A DNA stretch of 64,000 nucleotides. Origin: Elymus sibiricus. Lineage: Eukaryota; Streptophyta; Magnoliopsida; Poales; Poaceae. The stretch is from assembly GCA_039707655.1 (NCBI GenBank), contig CM077666.1:285933166-285997165 (forward strand), given 5' to 3'. Shown here piece after piece: positions 1 to 12,343 of this stretch. The notes under the pieces were generated by a model, which was not told the origin of the DNA, searched no databases, and saw only the letters and a list, made by a program, of their open reading frames with translations. Position 1 is the first letter of the stretch; every line of letters starts with the position of its first letter. Position numbers and translations under genes: made by a program.

Positions 1-831
1 GATGTTACCAGCCTTCTTATCTGCCAAGTACTTGGGGCAGTTCTACTTCCAGGGACCATTCCCCTTGCAATTGAAGCACTCAGTCTCAGGTTTGGGTCCA
101 TCCTTGGGTTTCTTCACGGGAGCGGCAACTGGCTTGCCATTCTTCTTGAAGTTCCCTTTCTTTCCCTTACCTTTCTTCTTGAAACCGGTGGTCTTGTTGA
201 CCATCAACACTTGATGTTCTTTCTTGATTTCTACCTCCGCGGCCTTAAGAATTGCGAAGAGCTCAGGGATCATCTTTTCCATCCCTTGCATGTTATAGTT
301 CATCACAAAGATCTTGTAGCTTGGTGGCAGTGACTGGAGAACTCTGTCAATCGCTACTTCATCCGGAAGATTAACTCCCAACTGGTTCAAGCGGTTGAAG
401 TACCCAGACATCTTGAGTACGTGCTCACTAATGGAGCCGTTCTCCTCCATCTTGCAGCTAAAGAACTTGCCGGAGGTTTCATACCTCTCGACCCGGGCGG
501 GAGCCTGAAATACCAATTTCAGCTCCTGGAACATCTCATATGCTCCATGGTGCTCAAAACGTCTTTGGAGCCCTGGTTCTAAGCCGTAAAGCATGGCGCA
601 CTGAACTATCGAGTAGTCGTCAGAATGTGTCTGCCAAACGTTCATAACATCTGCAGGCGAATCTTGAGGGGGTGCATCACCAAGCGGTGCATCAAGGACA
701 TATACTTTCCGTGCAGCAGTGAGGATAATCCTCAAATTACGGACCCAGTCCGCATAGTTGCTTCCATCATCTTTCAACTTAGCTTTCTCTAGGAACGCAT
801 TAAAATTCAGGGGAGCTACAACGCGAGCCAT
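1..831 (-). pseudogene. Copia gag, truncated by an in-frame stop and by the window edge
   Basis: This is the capsid (gag) part of the Angela-like Copia polyprotein. The ATG at 831 opens a 262-codon frame with the usual Copia gag start (motifs NYADWVRNLR and VYVLDAPLG), a central UBN2-type gag region containing FKSxMEENGSISEHV-like residues near 125-145, and a Lys/Gly-rich stretch near 213-235. It ends in a CCHC zinc knuckle that starts CFNCKG. The knuckle is broken: its His position reads Pro, and a TAG at 43-45 stops translation before the last Cys. The frame carries on after the stop to the window edge with the residues expected after a knuckle (NCPKYLADKKAG). I infer a defective copy. Family assignment is firm; activity is unlikely. 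Confidence 0.85.
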
Positions 832-2088
832 CTACAACATTAATTAGCAAAGACAATTAGACTAAGTTCATGATAATTGGTTCTTCTAATCAAATTACTA
901 AAGAACTCCCACTTAAATCAACATCCCTCAAGTTGTCTAAGTGTTACATGATCCAAATCAACTAACCCATGTCCGATCATCACGTGAGATGGGGCAGTCA
1001 TCAATGGTGAACATCTCCATGTTGATCATATCTACTATATGACTCATGTTCGACCTTTCAGTCCTCCGTGCTCCGAGGCCATGTCTGTACATGCTAGGCT
1101 CGTCAAGTTTAACCAAAGTACTCTGCATGTGTAAAACTGGCTTACACCCGTTGTATGCGAACGTAGAGTCTATCACACCCGATCATCACGAGGTGCTTCG
1201 AAATGACAAACTTTCGCAACGGTGCATTCTTAGGGAGAACACTTTTATCTTGAAATTAAGTGAAGGGATCATCTTATAATGCTACCGTCGTCCTAAGCAA
1301 AATAAGATGCATAAAAGGATAAACATCACATGCAATCAATATGTGACATGATATGGCCATTATCATCTCGTGCCTTTGATCTCCATCTCCAAAGCACCGG
1401 CATGATCTCCATCGTCACCGGCATGACACCATGATCTCCATCATCGTGCCGTCATGTGGTTGTCTCCACCAACTATTGCTTCTACGACTATTGCTAACGC
1501 ATAGCGATAAAGTAAAGCAATTACATGGCGGTTAAAAGTTGACACGCAGGTCATACACTAAATTAAAGACAACCCTATGGCTCCTACCGGTTGCCATAAT
1601 CATCGACATGCAAGTCATGAACCTATTACAAAACATGATCATCTCATACATCAACATATATCACATCACGATTTGGCCATACCACATCACAACATGCCCT
1701 GCAAAAACAAGTTAGACGTTCTCTACTTTATTGTTGCAAATTTTACGTGGCTGCTATGGGCAACTAGCAAGAACCATTCTTACCTACGCAAAGCCACAAC
1801 GGTGATATACAAGTTGCCTTTTAACCTTCTACAAGGACCGCCCTTGTCAAATCAGATTCAACTAAAGTGGGAGAGACAGACACCCGCAAAGCCACTTTTA
1901 TGCAATACAAGTTGCATGTCAGTCAGTGGAACCGGTCTCTTGTGCGAGGACAAGTAAGGTTGGTCCGAGCCGCTTCATCCCACAATACCGCCGAATCCAA
2001 ATAAGACAAAGGAAGTAAGCAATTTGAACATCAACGCCCACAACTTCTTTGTGTTCTACTCGTGCAAATACATCTACGCATAGACCTA
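832..2088 (-). other. Copia untranslated leader between primer site and gag
   Basis: No coding frame here resembles a known protein. The stretch sits between the primer binding site and the gag ATG, where Angela/BARE1 elements carry a long leader. It holds imperfect local repeats of ATGATCTCCATC around 1377-1445. Short open frames in it are not supported. Confidence 0.6.
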
Positions 2089-2102
2089 GCTCATGATGCC
2101 AC
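2087..2102 (-). other. Primer binding site of the Copia element
   Basis: Read on the minus strand the site is TGGCATCATGAGC, a decayed form of the initiator-Met-tRNA primer site TGGTATCAGAGC found in Copia elements. It abuts the inner LTR end (TTCCCCATTA on the minus strand) and is followed by AGGTCTATGCG, as in Angela/BARE1. Confidence 0.7.
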
Positions 2103-2557
2103 TAATGGGGAACGTTGCACAAAAATCAAAAAATTTCCTACGAAACACCCAAGATCTAATCTAGGAGATGCATATCAACGAGAGGGGAGTGTGTCTACAT
2201 ACCCTTGTAGACCGAAAGCGTTAGCGTCGTAACGCGGTTGATGTAGTCGTACTCTTCATGATCCAATTGTGATCCAATCCGATCTAGTGCCGAACGGACG
2301 ACACCTTCGAGATTAGCACACGTTCAGCTCGATGGCGTCCTCTCCTTCTTGATCAAGCAAGCAAGGGGGAGGAGGTAGATGAGATTGGAACCAGCACGGC
2401 GGTATGGTGGTGGTGGCAGCAGCGGAATTCTGGCAGGGCTTCGCCAAGCGCGTACCGGAGGAAAGGTGGGAGGAGTTGGGAGCGACGGAGGGCAAGGGTG
2501 AAGGGGGAAGCCCCCTGCGCCCCTCCCCACTATATATAGGGGTGAGGGGGAGGGGCG
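2103..2557 (-). repeat. Angela-like LTR, inner segment
   Basis: This is the 3' part of the 5' LTR of the minus-strand Copia. It is separated from the outer segment (10114-11388) by the nested Gypsy element. The two segments together give about 1.73 kb, the usual Angela LTR length. Confidence 0.85.
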
Positions 2558-4086
2558 TGATAACCCACAAGTATAGGGGATCAGTTGTAGCCTTTCTCGA
2601 TAAATAAGAGTGTCAAACCCAACGAGGAGCTAAAGGTAGAATCAATATTCCCTTCAAGTTCTATCGACCACCGATACAACTCTACGCACACTTAACGTTC
2701 GCTTTACCTAAAACAAGAATAAAACTAGAAGTACTTTGTAGGTGTAATACTAGAACTACTTTGCAAGAATAAAACTAGGAATACTTAGCGAGAATAAAAC
2801 TACGAGTAATTTGCAAGATAATAAAAGTTAGTTTTTTAGTAGAAAACTTTTGTAACACAAGAAAAGGATTTGTCCTTGGGCAATCGATAACTAGACCGGT
2901 AATCATTATTGCAATTTTATATGAGGGAGAGGCATGAGCTAACATACTTTCCGTACTTGGATCATATGCACTTATGATTGGAACTCTAGCAAGCATCCGC
3001 AACTACTAAAGATCATTAAGGTGAAACCCAACCATAGCATTAAGTAACAAGTCCCCTTTACTCCCATACGCAACAATCCCCTTACTCGGGTATAAGCTTA
3101 TGTCACTCTCGCCACCCACTATAAGCAAATTATGAACGTATTGCAACACCCTACAACGGTAATCCCACACGCATGCGCGACACGGAGGGCACCATAGGAC
3201 AACACCAAAATAAAACATACAACTCAAACCAATCACGATCATCAATCAACCCATAGGACAAAACGAATCTACTCAAACATCATAGGATTGCCACATATCA
3301 TTGGATAATAATATATAGCGTTAAGCACCATGTTTAAGTAGAGATTACAGCGGGGAGAAGAGGTGTTACACCGCTGCATAGAGGGGGAGAGAGTTGGTGC
3401 TGACCGCGGCGAAGTTGTTGGTGTAGATCGCCGTCACGATGGTTGCCCCGACGGCATTCCGGCGCCACCGGGGGAGAGGGGGAGAGAGCCCCCTCCTTCT
3501 TCTTCTTCCTTGGCCCCCCCCCTAGATAGGAGGAGAGTTCCCCCTCTGGTCCATGGCCGCCATGGCTCCCGGAGGGGAGGAGCCCCTCCGAGATTGGATC
3601 TCTCTCTCTGTTCTCTTCTGTTTCGCGTTCCTGTTTTCTGGCCGAAAACTGTTGCTTAAATTCCCGGAGATCCGTAACTCCGATTGGGCTGAAATTTTGA
3701 GGGGATTTTTATCTGGATATTAGCTTCCTTGCAACAGAAGGACACCCTCAACCAACCTACAGGGGAGTCACAAGCCCCCTGGGCGCGCCCAGGGGGCCCG
3801 CGCCCTCTAGGCTTGTCGTCTCCTCGGGCATCGTCTCGCGTTGATTCTTTTTCCCAAAAATCACATATATTCCAAAATAAATCTCCGTAAATTTTTATCG
3901 CGTTTGGACTTCGTTTGATATGGATTTTCTGCAAAACAAAAACATGCAACAAACAGGAACTGGCACTAGGCACTGGATCAATATGTTAGTCCCAAAAATA
4001 ATATAAAATGTTGTCAAAAGTATATGAAAGTTGTAGAATATTGGCATGAAACAATCAAAAATTATAGACACGACAGAGACGTATCA
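2558..4086 (-). repeat. 3' LTR of the nested Gypsy-like element
   Basis: On the minus strand it starts TGATACGTC and ends GGGTTATCA. This LTR type is very common in Triticeae. It contains purine/pyrimidine-rich blocks at 3470-3540 and a GGGCGCGCCCAGGGGG palindromic region near 3781. Confidence 0.9.
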
Positions 4087-4100
4087 GCATCCCCAAGCTT
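4087..4100 (-). other. Polypurine tract of the nested Gypsy-like element
   Basis: On the minus strand AAGCTTGGGGATGC directly abuts the LTR start TGATACG. The same 14-mer recurs inside the element at 6241-6254 and 6297-6310. Confidence 0.75.
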
Positions 4101-7100
4101 AATTCCTGCTCGTCCTCGAGCAGGTAAATGATAAAAAGATAATTTTTATGTGGAATGCTACCTAGTATAATCTTGATCATGTAATCTAATCATGGCATGA
4201 ATATTAAGATATGAGTGATTCAAAGCAATAGTCTATAATTTGATATAAAGACACCAATACTCAGGCATACCAACAAACAATCATGCCTTTCAGAATAAAA
4301 ATGCTAAAGAACGCTATCCCTACAAAATCATATAGTCATGTCATGCTCCATCTTCTTAACATAAAGTATTTATCATGCACTACCCCGATGACATGCCGAG
4401 CAATTGGTTCATACTTTTTAACACGCTTCAGCTTTTTCAACCCTCACGCAATGCATGAGCGCAAGCCATGGATATAGCACTATGAGTGGAATAGAATGAT
4501 GATAGAGATTAATAAGGGGAAGTCAAAAAAAGGAAGATAGTCTCACATCGACGAGGCTAATCAACGGGCTATGGAGATGCCCATCAATTGATGTCAATGC
4601 GAGGAGTAGGGATTGCCATGCAACGGATGCACTAAGAGCTATAAGTGTATGAAAGCTCAAAATAAAAACTAAGTGGGTGTGCATCCAACTTGCTTGCTCA
4701 TGAAGACCTCGGGCATTTGAGGAAGCCCATCATCGGAATATACAAGCCAAGTTCTATAATGAAAAATTCCCACTAGTTATATGAAAGTGACAACATAGGA
4801 GACTCTCTATATGAAAAACATGGTGCTACTCTGAAGCACAAGTGTGGTAAAGGATAGTAGCATTGCCCCTTCTCTCTTTTTCTCTCTTTTTTTGTTTTTT
4901 TCCTTTTTTTTGTGGGCTCTTTTTGGCCTCTTTTTTTTAAGAACAGTCTCATGGACCTCATCCCCACTTTTTCGAGGACTCATTAGTCTCCACCATTCTT
5001 TCCTCACTGGGACAATGCTCTAATAAATGATGATCATCACACTTTTATTTACTTACAACTCGATAAAAACTATACAAGATGACTCTATATGAATGCCTCT
5101 GGCAGTGTACCAGGATGTGCAATGATCTAGCATAGCAAAGATATCAAAAAAAGGACAAGCCATGAAAATGTCATGCTAGCTATCTTACGATCATGCAAAG
5201 CAATATGACAATGAATGCTCAAGTCATGTATATGATGATGATGGAAGTTGCATGGCAATATATCTCGGAATGGCTATGAAAATGCCATAATAGGTAGGTA
5301 TGGTGGCTGTTTTGAGGAAGATATAAGGAGGCTTATGTGTGATAGAGCGTATCATATCATGGGGTTTGGATGCACCGGCGAAGTTTGCACCAACTCTCGA
5401 GGTGAGAAAGGGCAATGCATGGTACTGAAGAGGCTAGCAAATTGCGGAAAGGTGAGAGTGCGTATAATCCATGGACTCACATTAGTCATAAAGAACTCAC
5501 ATACTTATTGCGAAAGTTTATTAGCCCTCGAAGCAAAGTACTACTACGCATGCCCCTAGGGGGATAGATTGGTAGGAAAAGACCATCGCTCGTCCCTGAC
5601 CGCCACTCATAAGGTAGACAATCAATAATAAATCATGCTCTAACTTCTTAGCATAACGACAGACCATACGTGCATGCTTCGGGAATCACAAACCTTAACA
5701 CCAATATTCTTACTAAACCCCAATTATTCACTAGTACCTCCCACATATTACCATCTTAATATCGCAAAACTATTGCAAGGAATCAAACTTATCATATTCA
5801 GTGATCTACAAGTTTTATGTAGGATTTTATGACTAACCATGTGAATGACCAATTCCTGTCGACTCTCTAAATAGATATGAGTGAAGCATGAGAGTTTAAT
5901 TCTTTCTACAAAAGACTTGCCCACGCTCTAATAAATATAAGTGAAGCAAAAGAGCATTCTACAAATAACGGTTTTCTATATGTAGAGAAACATGCATCCA
6001 AACTTCAAACGATATAAGTGAAGCACATGAAGCATTCTATAAAGCCATACTCAAAAGATATAAGTGAAGTGCATGAAGCATTCTATAAATAAACCAAGGA
6101 CTATCTCATACCATCATGGTGCATTATTAAAAGAAAAAGAAAAAGCACACGACGCTCCAAGAATTTACGCATATCATGTGAACAAAACAAAAACCGAGAC
6201 ATACCGATAATTGTCGAAGAAAGATGGGATGCCTTCCGGGGCATCCCCAAGCTTGGACGCTTGAGTCTCCTTGAATATTTACTTGGGGCACCTTAGGCAT
6301 CCCCAAGCTTGAGCTCTTGCCTCTCCTTATTCTCCTCATATCGATACCTCCTCGTTCTTCGAACACTTCATCCACACAAAACTTAACCAAACTTTTTATT
6401 AGAGGGGTTAGTACATATAACATCAAATCCCATCATGTCCTGCTATAACATTATTGTATAATTATAATCAAACATTAACCACTGTATGCTATCACAATTC
6501 TATGGCTCCCAAGTCAAAGGGGCTCAACAAGATTTCAAACATACGCAGATAAAGAAACTATAACAGCAATCTGTGAAAACAAAACAGTCTGTAAAGATGC
6601 AGATGGTACATATAATTCCGTAACTCAAAAAATTCTGAAACATTAGGATAAAATAAGCAATTTGCATAGCAGTACTGTGTAAAAATTTCAGAATTTTTGC
6701 AGGTTCCAGTAACTTATCAAAATTCAAGCACTACAACAAAAGTTTCTGTTTTTTCACGGCACACACCAAACAGGCAATTTAAACATCCTAAAGGTAAATC
6801 TTGGCACATTATTTTTATAATACAATGGATTTGTATAAGAGGATAATTATTTTTGTTGAAAATTTTCTGTAATCAAGGTTCACAAAGTTTCCATGGGCAT
6901 GAACAAAGTTCAATGCTAGCCCCCACTTCCACATTGCTCATCTGTCTCACTTTCACTTTTCTTTTTGAAAAAGTTATAGGTTCCCCTCTATATTTTTTTG
7001 TTTTTAAACTTTTTTTAAAAGCACACAACAGAATAAAATGACTCTCTAAAACTTCCGGGTTGTCTCCCAGGCAGCGCTTTCTTTAAAGCCATTAAGCTAG

Positions 7101-7111
7101 GCATAAAGTGC
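4101..7111. other. Internal non-coding part of the nested Gypsy-like element
   Basis: It is AT-rich with no recognisable protein. It contains a cluster of phrases of the type GATATAAGTGAAGCA between about 5870 and 6080, repeated four times with variation, a poly-pyrimidine run at 4866-4940, and two extra polypurine-tract-like 14-mers (6241-6254, 6297-6310). Confidence 0.6.
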
Positions 7112-8460
7112 TCAAGTAATCGATCCACCCGGATCCCAAGGTATATCAAAGCCAATTTTAATTAACAATGATTTGTAATTTAGTAGTGAGCACAAAGCAA
7201 CATATATCATGCAATGACGAAGTCTAACTCTCTTCCTATGCATCGGCATGTCATAAAAGAACAATTCATGCACATCAAGTAAAGGCCAATGCATAGTATA
7301 AACAGTTTCTTGCAATTTTATCATATTGGAAACATAGAGAGTTTGAGATGTGGTTCCTCTCTCATAATAATTGCAAGTAGGAGCAACAAGCACATGCATA
7401 TTATATCCATCAAAATCATCATGTGCAACGGTAAAACGCAACCCATCAATATAATCCTTAATAAGCACAAACTTCTCCGATATAGTGTAGTTTGGAGAAT
7501 TCAAAAAGATAATAGGACTATCATGTGTAGGTGCAATAGTAACAATTTCCTGTTTAATATAAGGAACTATAGCAAGTTCATCTCCATAAGCATAATTCAT
7601 ATTGGCATCTTGGCCACAAGCATAGCAAGCATCAAGTTCATCAAAAAGGGATATTTCAAATGAATCCAAGGGATCATAGCAATCATCATAGCATTCATCC
7701 TTCGATAAGCATGAAGGGAAATTAAACAATGTATGAGTTGAAGAGTTACTCTCATTAGAAGGTGGGCACGGGTAGCAAATCCGCTCTTCCTCCTTTTGTT
7801 CTTCGCTCCCCTCGTCATCTTTTTCATCTAATGAGCTCACAGTGTCATCAGTTTCTTCTTCCATAGGAGCCTACAAAATATTAGTCTCTTCTTGGACAGC
7901 GGAGAATTTCTCAATAAAATCATTAATATTGGCATTGTATTCATAATTCTCATAGCAATATTTAAGTATAGCATAATTTTCAGATCGGTAAACAGCATCA
8001 TCATAATTTTCATACTTTTCAAACAAAGATTCAATTTCATAAGCACCCTTAAAAGCAACAAATTCTTCTATTTGTTCCACATCATAGTAATCATATATAC
8101 CATTAGCATAAGAAGCTAAGGTTTCATTATCATTAAATTCACATTGAAAGGGGAGGTGTGGACCTCCATCTTAGAGCAACAAGTACAATCATATCTTAAG
8201 CATAAATTCCAAGCATACCAACGCAACATTTTAATTTGATCCCATAAGTGTTTTCCTTTTTGAGACAAGCGATAATCCCTAAATTATTCCCGTTGATCCA
8301 AAGTATCTCCCATTATCAAGTTGAATGTTGATTTATCAGGATTATTAAAGTAGTATTTAATGTTTTCCACATAACCAGCATCGAGGGTTTTAGGAGGTTC
8401 CCCATCTCCAGGAGTAGCAGGTACAACTAATTTTATTGGTGTTTCGTGTTCCATATCCAT
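7112..8460 (-). pseudogene. Broken acidic ORF of the non-autonomous Gypsy-like element (gag-like position)
   Basis: An ATG at 8460 starts a 58-codon frame (MDMEHETPIKLVVPATPGDG...) that stops at 8284-8286. Related sequence continues in other frames, then through 7871-8080 to a TAG at 7871-7873, and again from an ATG at 7864 to 7112 (250 codons, same frame as 7871-8080). The best guess is that one long ORF has been cut by frameshifts between about 8130 and 8290 and by the TAG. The last part is rich in Asp/Glu and Cys/Tyr (SLDEKDDEGSEEQKEEER near its start) and has no zinc knuckle, protease or RT motif. It sits where gag lies, downstream of the primer site. Similar proteins occur in many Triticeae copies as far as I recall, but I know of no function. 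Confidence 0.55.
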
Positions 8461-8553
8461 AGCTAAAGATATAAAACAACTTAGAACAGAAAATAAAATC
8501 TACTTAGTGATAAAGCAAACAAGCACACAAGAGAATATCAACCCCACGCAATT

Positions 8554-8573
8554 GCTCCCCGGCAACGGCGCCA
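8554..8573 (-). other. Primer binding site of the nested Gypsy-like element
   Basis: The minus strand reads TGGCGCCGTTGCCGGGGA, a primer site widely seen in plant Gypsy elements. It lies 11 bases from the LTR edge at 8585. Confidence 0.85.
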
Positions 8574-8584
8574 GAAAAAGGTCT

Positions 8585-10113
8585 TGATAACCCACAAGTA
8601 TAGGGGATCAATTGTAGCCTTTCTCGATAAATAAGAGTGTCAAGCCCAATGAGGAGCTAAAGGTCGAATCAATATTCCCTTCAAGTTCTATCGACCACCG
8701 ATACAACTCTACGCACACTTAACGTTCGCTTTACCTAGAACAAGAATAAAACTAGAAGTACTTTGTAGGTGTAATACTAGAACTACTTTGCAAGAATAAA
8801 ACTAGGAATACTTAGCGAGAATAAAACTACGAGTAATTTGCAAGATAATAAAAGTTAGTTGTTTAGTAGAAAGCTTTGTAACGCAAGAAAAGGATTTGTC
8901 CTTAGGCAATCGATAACTAGACCGGTAATCATTATTGCAATTTTATATGAGGGAGAGGCATGAGCTAACATACTTTCCGTACTTGGATCATATGCACTTA
9001 TGATTGGAACTCTAGCAAGCATCTGCAACTACCAAAGATCATTAAGGTAAAACCCAGCCATAGCATTAAGTAACAAGTCCCCTTTACTCCCATACGCAAC
9101 AATCCCCTTAGTCGGGTATAAGCTTCTGTCACTCTCGCCACCCACTATAAGCGAATTATGAACGTATTGCAACACCCTACAGCGGTAATCCCACACGCTT
9201 GCGCGACACGGAGGGCACCATAGGACAGCACCAAAATAAAACATACAACTCAAACCAATCACGATCATCAATCAACCCATAGGACAAAACGAATCTACTC
9301 AAACATCATAGGATTGCCACATATCATTGGATAATAATATATAGCGTTAAGCACCATGTTTAAGTAGATATTACAGCGGGGAGAAGAGGTGTTACACCAC
9401 TGCATAGAGGGGGAGAGAGTTGGTGTTGACGGCGGTGAAGTTGTTGGTGTAGATCGCCGTCACGATGGTTGCCCCGGAGGCGTTCCGGCGCCACCGGGAG
9501 AGAGGGGGAGAGAGCCCCCTCCTTCTTCTTCTTCCTTGGCCTTCCCCCTAGATGGGAGGAGAGTTCCCCCTCTGGTCCATGGCCGCCATGGCTCCCGGAG
9601 GGGAGGAGCCCCTCCGAGATTGGATCTCTCTCTCTGTTCTCTTCTGTTTTGCGTTCCTGCTTTCTGGCCGAAAACCGTTTCTTAAATTCCCAGAGATCCG
9701 TAACTCCGATTGAGCTGAAATTTTGAGGGGATTTTTATCCGGATATTAGCTTCCTTGCGGAAGAAGGACACCCTCAACCGACCTACAGGGGAGCCACAAG
9801 CCCCCTGGGCGCGCCCAGGGGGCCTGCGCCCTCCAGGCTTGTCGTCTCCTCGGGCATCGTCTCGCGCTGATTCTTTTTTCCAAAAATCACATATATTCCA
9901 AAATAAATCTCCGTAAATTTTTATCGCATTTGGAATTAGTTTGATATGGATTTTCTGCGAAACAAAAAACATGCAACAAACAGGAACTGGCACTAGGCAT
10001 TGGATCAATATGTTAGTCCCAAAAATAATACAAAATGTTGCCAAAAGTATATGAAAGTTGTAGAATATTGACATGAAACAATCAAAAATTATAGATACGA
10101 CGGAGACGTATCA
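8585..10113 (-). repeat. 5' LTR of the nested Gypsy-like element
   Basis: It is the same length as its partner and collinear with it apart from two or three single-base indels. The primer site lies 11 bases inside its inner edge, so this is the 5' LTR of a minus-strand element. Confidence 0.9.
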
Positions 10114-11388
10114 GGGCACCGGCCCTAGCCCCTCCTCCAAGGGAGGGGGCGGCGGCCCTAGGAGGTGGCTTGGCCCCCAAGCCAAGGGGGGCGCCTCCCA
10201 CCCCTAGGGTTTGCCCCTTTAGGCACATGGGCCAGGTGGGGGGCTGGTGCGCCTGGCCCAACCAGGCCAGGACGCCCCTTACAGCCCACGTGGGCCCCCG
10301 GGGCTGGTGGACCCCCCTGGTGGACCCCCGGAACCCTTCGGTGCCTCCGGTACACTTGCCGGCATGCTCCCGAACTTTTCAGGTAGTCAAAACAGGACTT
10401 TCCATATATAAATCTTTACCTCCGGACCATTCCGGAGCTCCTCATCATATCCCGGATCCCATCCGGGACTCCGAACAACCTTCAGACTTTCCACTGCTAA
10501 TATGTCAATGCTACCCTAGCGCTACCGAACGTTAAGCGTGCGACCCTACGGGTTCGGAACATGCATACATGACCGAGACTCCTCTCTGGTCAATAACCAA
10601 TAACGGGACCTGGATGCCCATATTGATTCCTATATATTCAACGAAGATCTTTATCGGTTGAACCACGATGTCGAGGATTCAATTAATCATGTATGCAATT
10701 CCCTTTGTCCGGTGATATGTTACTTGCCCGAGATTCGATCGTCGGTATCTCCATACCTAGTTCAATCTCATTACCGACAAGTCTCTTTACTCGTTCCGTA
10801 ATACAAGATCCCATGACTAACTCATTAGCCACATTGCTTGCAAGCTCTTTACGATGTTGTATTACCGAGAGGGCCTAGAGATATATATCCGTCATACGGA
10901 GCGACAAATCCCAGTTTCGATCCATGCCAACCCAATAGACACCTTCGGAGATACCTGTAGAGCATCTTTATGATCACCCAGTTACGAAGTGACGTTTGAT
11001 AGCACACAAGGTATTCCTCCGGTATCCGGGAGTGACATGATCTCATGGTCGAAGGAACAGATACTTGACATGAGGAAAGCTATAGCAAATAAACTAAACG
11101 ATCTGATGCTAAGCTTACGGTTGGGTCTTGTCCATCACATCATTCTCCTAATGATGTGACCCCGTTATCAAATGACAACTCATGTCTATGGTTAGGGAAC
11201 CTTAACCATCTTTGATCAACGAGCTAGTCTAGTAGAGGCTCACTAGGGACACGGTGTTGTCTATGTATTCACACATGCATTTAAGTTTCCGGTCAATACA
11301 ATTCTAGCATGAATAATAAACATTTATCATGAACAAAGGAATATGATAATAACCAATTTATTATTGCCTCTAGGGCATATTTCCAACA
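10114..11388 (-). repeat. Angela-like LTR, outer segment
   Basis: This continues the split LTR and ends in the terminal TTCCAACA (plus strand) at 11388. It contains the typical phrases ATTGATTCCTATATATTC and TTACTCGTTCCGTAATACAA. The GC-rich block 10114-10340 matches the equivalent U3/R block of Angela LTRs. Confidence 0.85.
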
Positions 11389-11594
11389 ACCTCTTCCTCT
11401 CACTGCCATGATGGCCCCACCTCCTCCTCCCAGGCTATCCATATAAGCACGCACTTACCAAGGGGATCCACTAGGCACCCAACCCCTCTACACACCGCAG
11501 CGCAAGACCCAGTCAAAATCGAGGCCACCCAAAACGCAATCTCTAGCCTCAATTGAACCAACGAGCTTTTACCCCTAGGGAGCTTAGTGATATA
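11389..11594. other. Short spacer, nothing recognised
   Basis: This is low-copy-looking sequence between the Copia LTR end and the Helitron. No gene or repeat was recognised. Confidence 0.5.
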
Positions 11595-12343
11595 CTAGAA
11601 GGGTTGGGCGCGCTTTGCTGCGCCGTTGGTGTTGTTGGGTTTCTTTTAAAAAAATAATCACTTTGTTTCAAAATATAAGGTGTATTACTTTTTTCAAAAG
11701 TCAAATCTTTTACGTTTGATCAAATTTGTAGAATATCAGATTGGTATGATTAGATTCATCTTGAAATGAATTTCCATACTTTTTTCGTTTAATATTGTGG
11801 ATGTCGATATTTTTGCTCTGAACTTGGTCAAAATTAAAAAAATTGACTTCTTAAAAAACTAATACCCTTTATAGTTTGGAACAGACGGAATATTTAGTTT
11901 GACGAGTGGGGGAGATGATGGAATGTGTTTTATTTTTATTTATAATGCGATGGTTTGGTGGGCCTTTCATGGATTCTATGTTATCCACTAACCAACTTAT
12001 ATTTATTTGGGGAAAATTCTGCGTCGGTGGCTGCATGTACTATATTGGTGCTACAATATCACATGATTTTTTCTAGATGGTGGGAGGGTGCACAAGATTG
12101 ATATGTTTTTATAAGCCGGTTGCTGCTGATTGCTTTGAAAAATCATTGGCCCGGTCAAAATCATAAACCAAATTTAAAATTGAATACCTCAATTGAATGA
12201 AAGACGCTTCTGTGAATTAAAATAATTAGATGGGAGAGCTTGAGAAATTGTTGACCGGGTCAAAATCGGGTGACCCAATTCTAATTGGAGACCTCAATTG
12301 AATGTGGACTCTTTAAAACTAGGAAGTATAGTGTTATAGAGGA
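11595..12343 (-). mobile_element. Short non-autonomous Helitron
   Basis: On the minus strand the element ends with a GC-rich hairpin (GGCGC at 11607-11611 pairing with GCGCC at 11620-11624, 8-base loop), about eight bases, then CTAG with T as next host base: the Helitron 3' signature. The other end reads TCCTCTATAACACTATACTT, preceded by host A, which gives the expected A/T insertion site. The exact 5' base is uncertain by three (12340 or 12343). Near its 5' end are two diverged direct copies of about 74 bp (12139-12213 and 12242-12315). It has no coding capacity. Confidence 0.72.
11655..11892. mobile_element. Degenerate Stowaway-like MITE inside the Helitron
   Basis: The ends CTTTGTTTCAAAATATAAGG and, inverted, TATTCCGTCTGTTCCAAACT resemble the 'CTCCCTCCGTTCCAAAATA' ends of grass Stowaway elements. 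The arms have drifted and the exact ends are not clear. Confidence 0.5.

Larger units (their letters stand above)
2558..10113 (-). mobile_element. Complete non-autonomous Gypsy-like LTR element nested in the Copia LTR
   Basis: Two LTRs of exactly 1529 bp (2558-4086 and 8585-10113) flank 4.5 kb of internal DNA. Target site duplications are GGGCG (2553-2557) and GGGCA (10114-10118), one mismatch in five. The minus-strand primer site and polypurine tract confirm the orientation. No reverse transcriptase, integrase or protease is visible; only a broken acidic ORF remains. By eye the LTRs differ at about 60 positions, mostly transitions. It probably depended on proteins from a relative. Confidence 0.9.
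1..11388 (-). mobile_element. Angela/BARE1-like Ty1-Copia retrotransposon, 5' part, split by a nested Gypsy element
   Basis: The element reads on the minus strand. Its LTR begins TGTTGGAA at 11388 and runs down to about 2103, followed by a primer binding site, a leader of about 1.25 kb and gag. Protease, integrase and RT would lie beyond position 1, outside the window. The LTR sequence, including the phrase TGCCCTAGAGGCAATAATAA near its start, is the one I know from Triticeae Angela/BARE1 elements. A 7.6 kb element (2558-10113) sits inside the LTR. The host base run next to the LTR is ACCTC at 11389-11393; the matching duplication is out of view. Confidence 0.88.
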
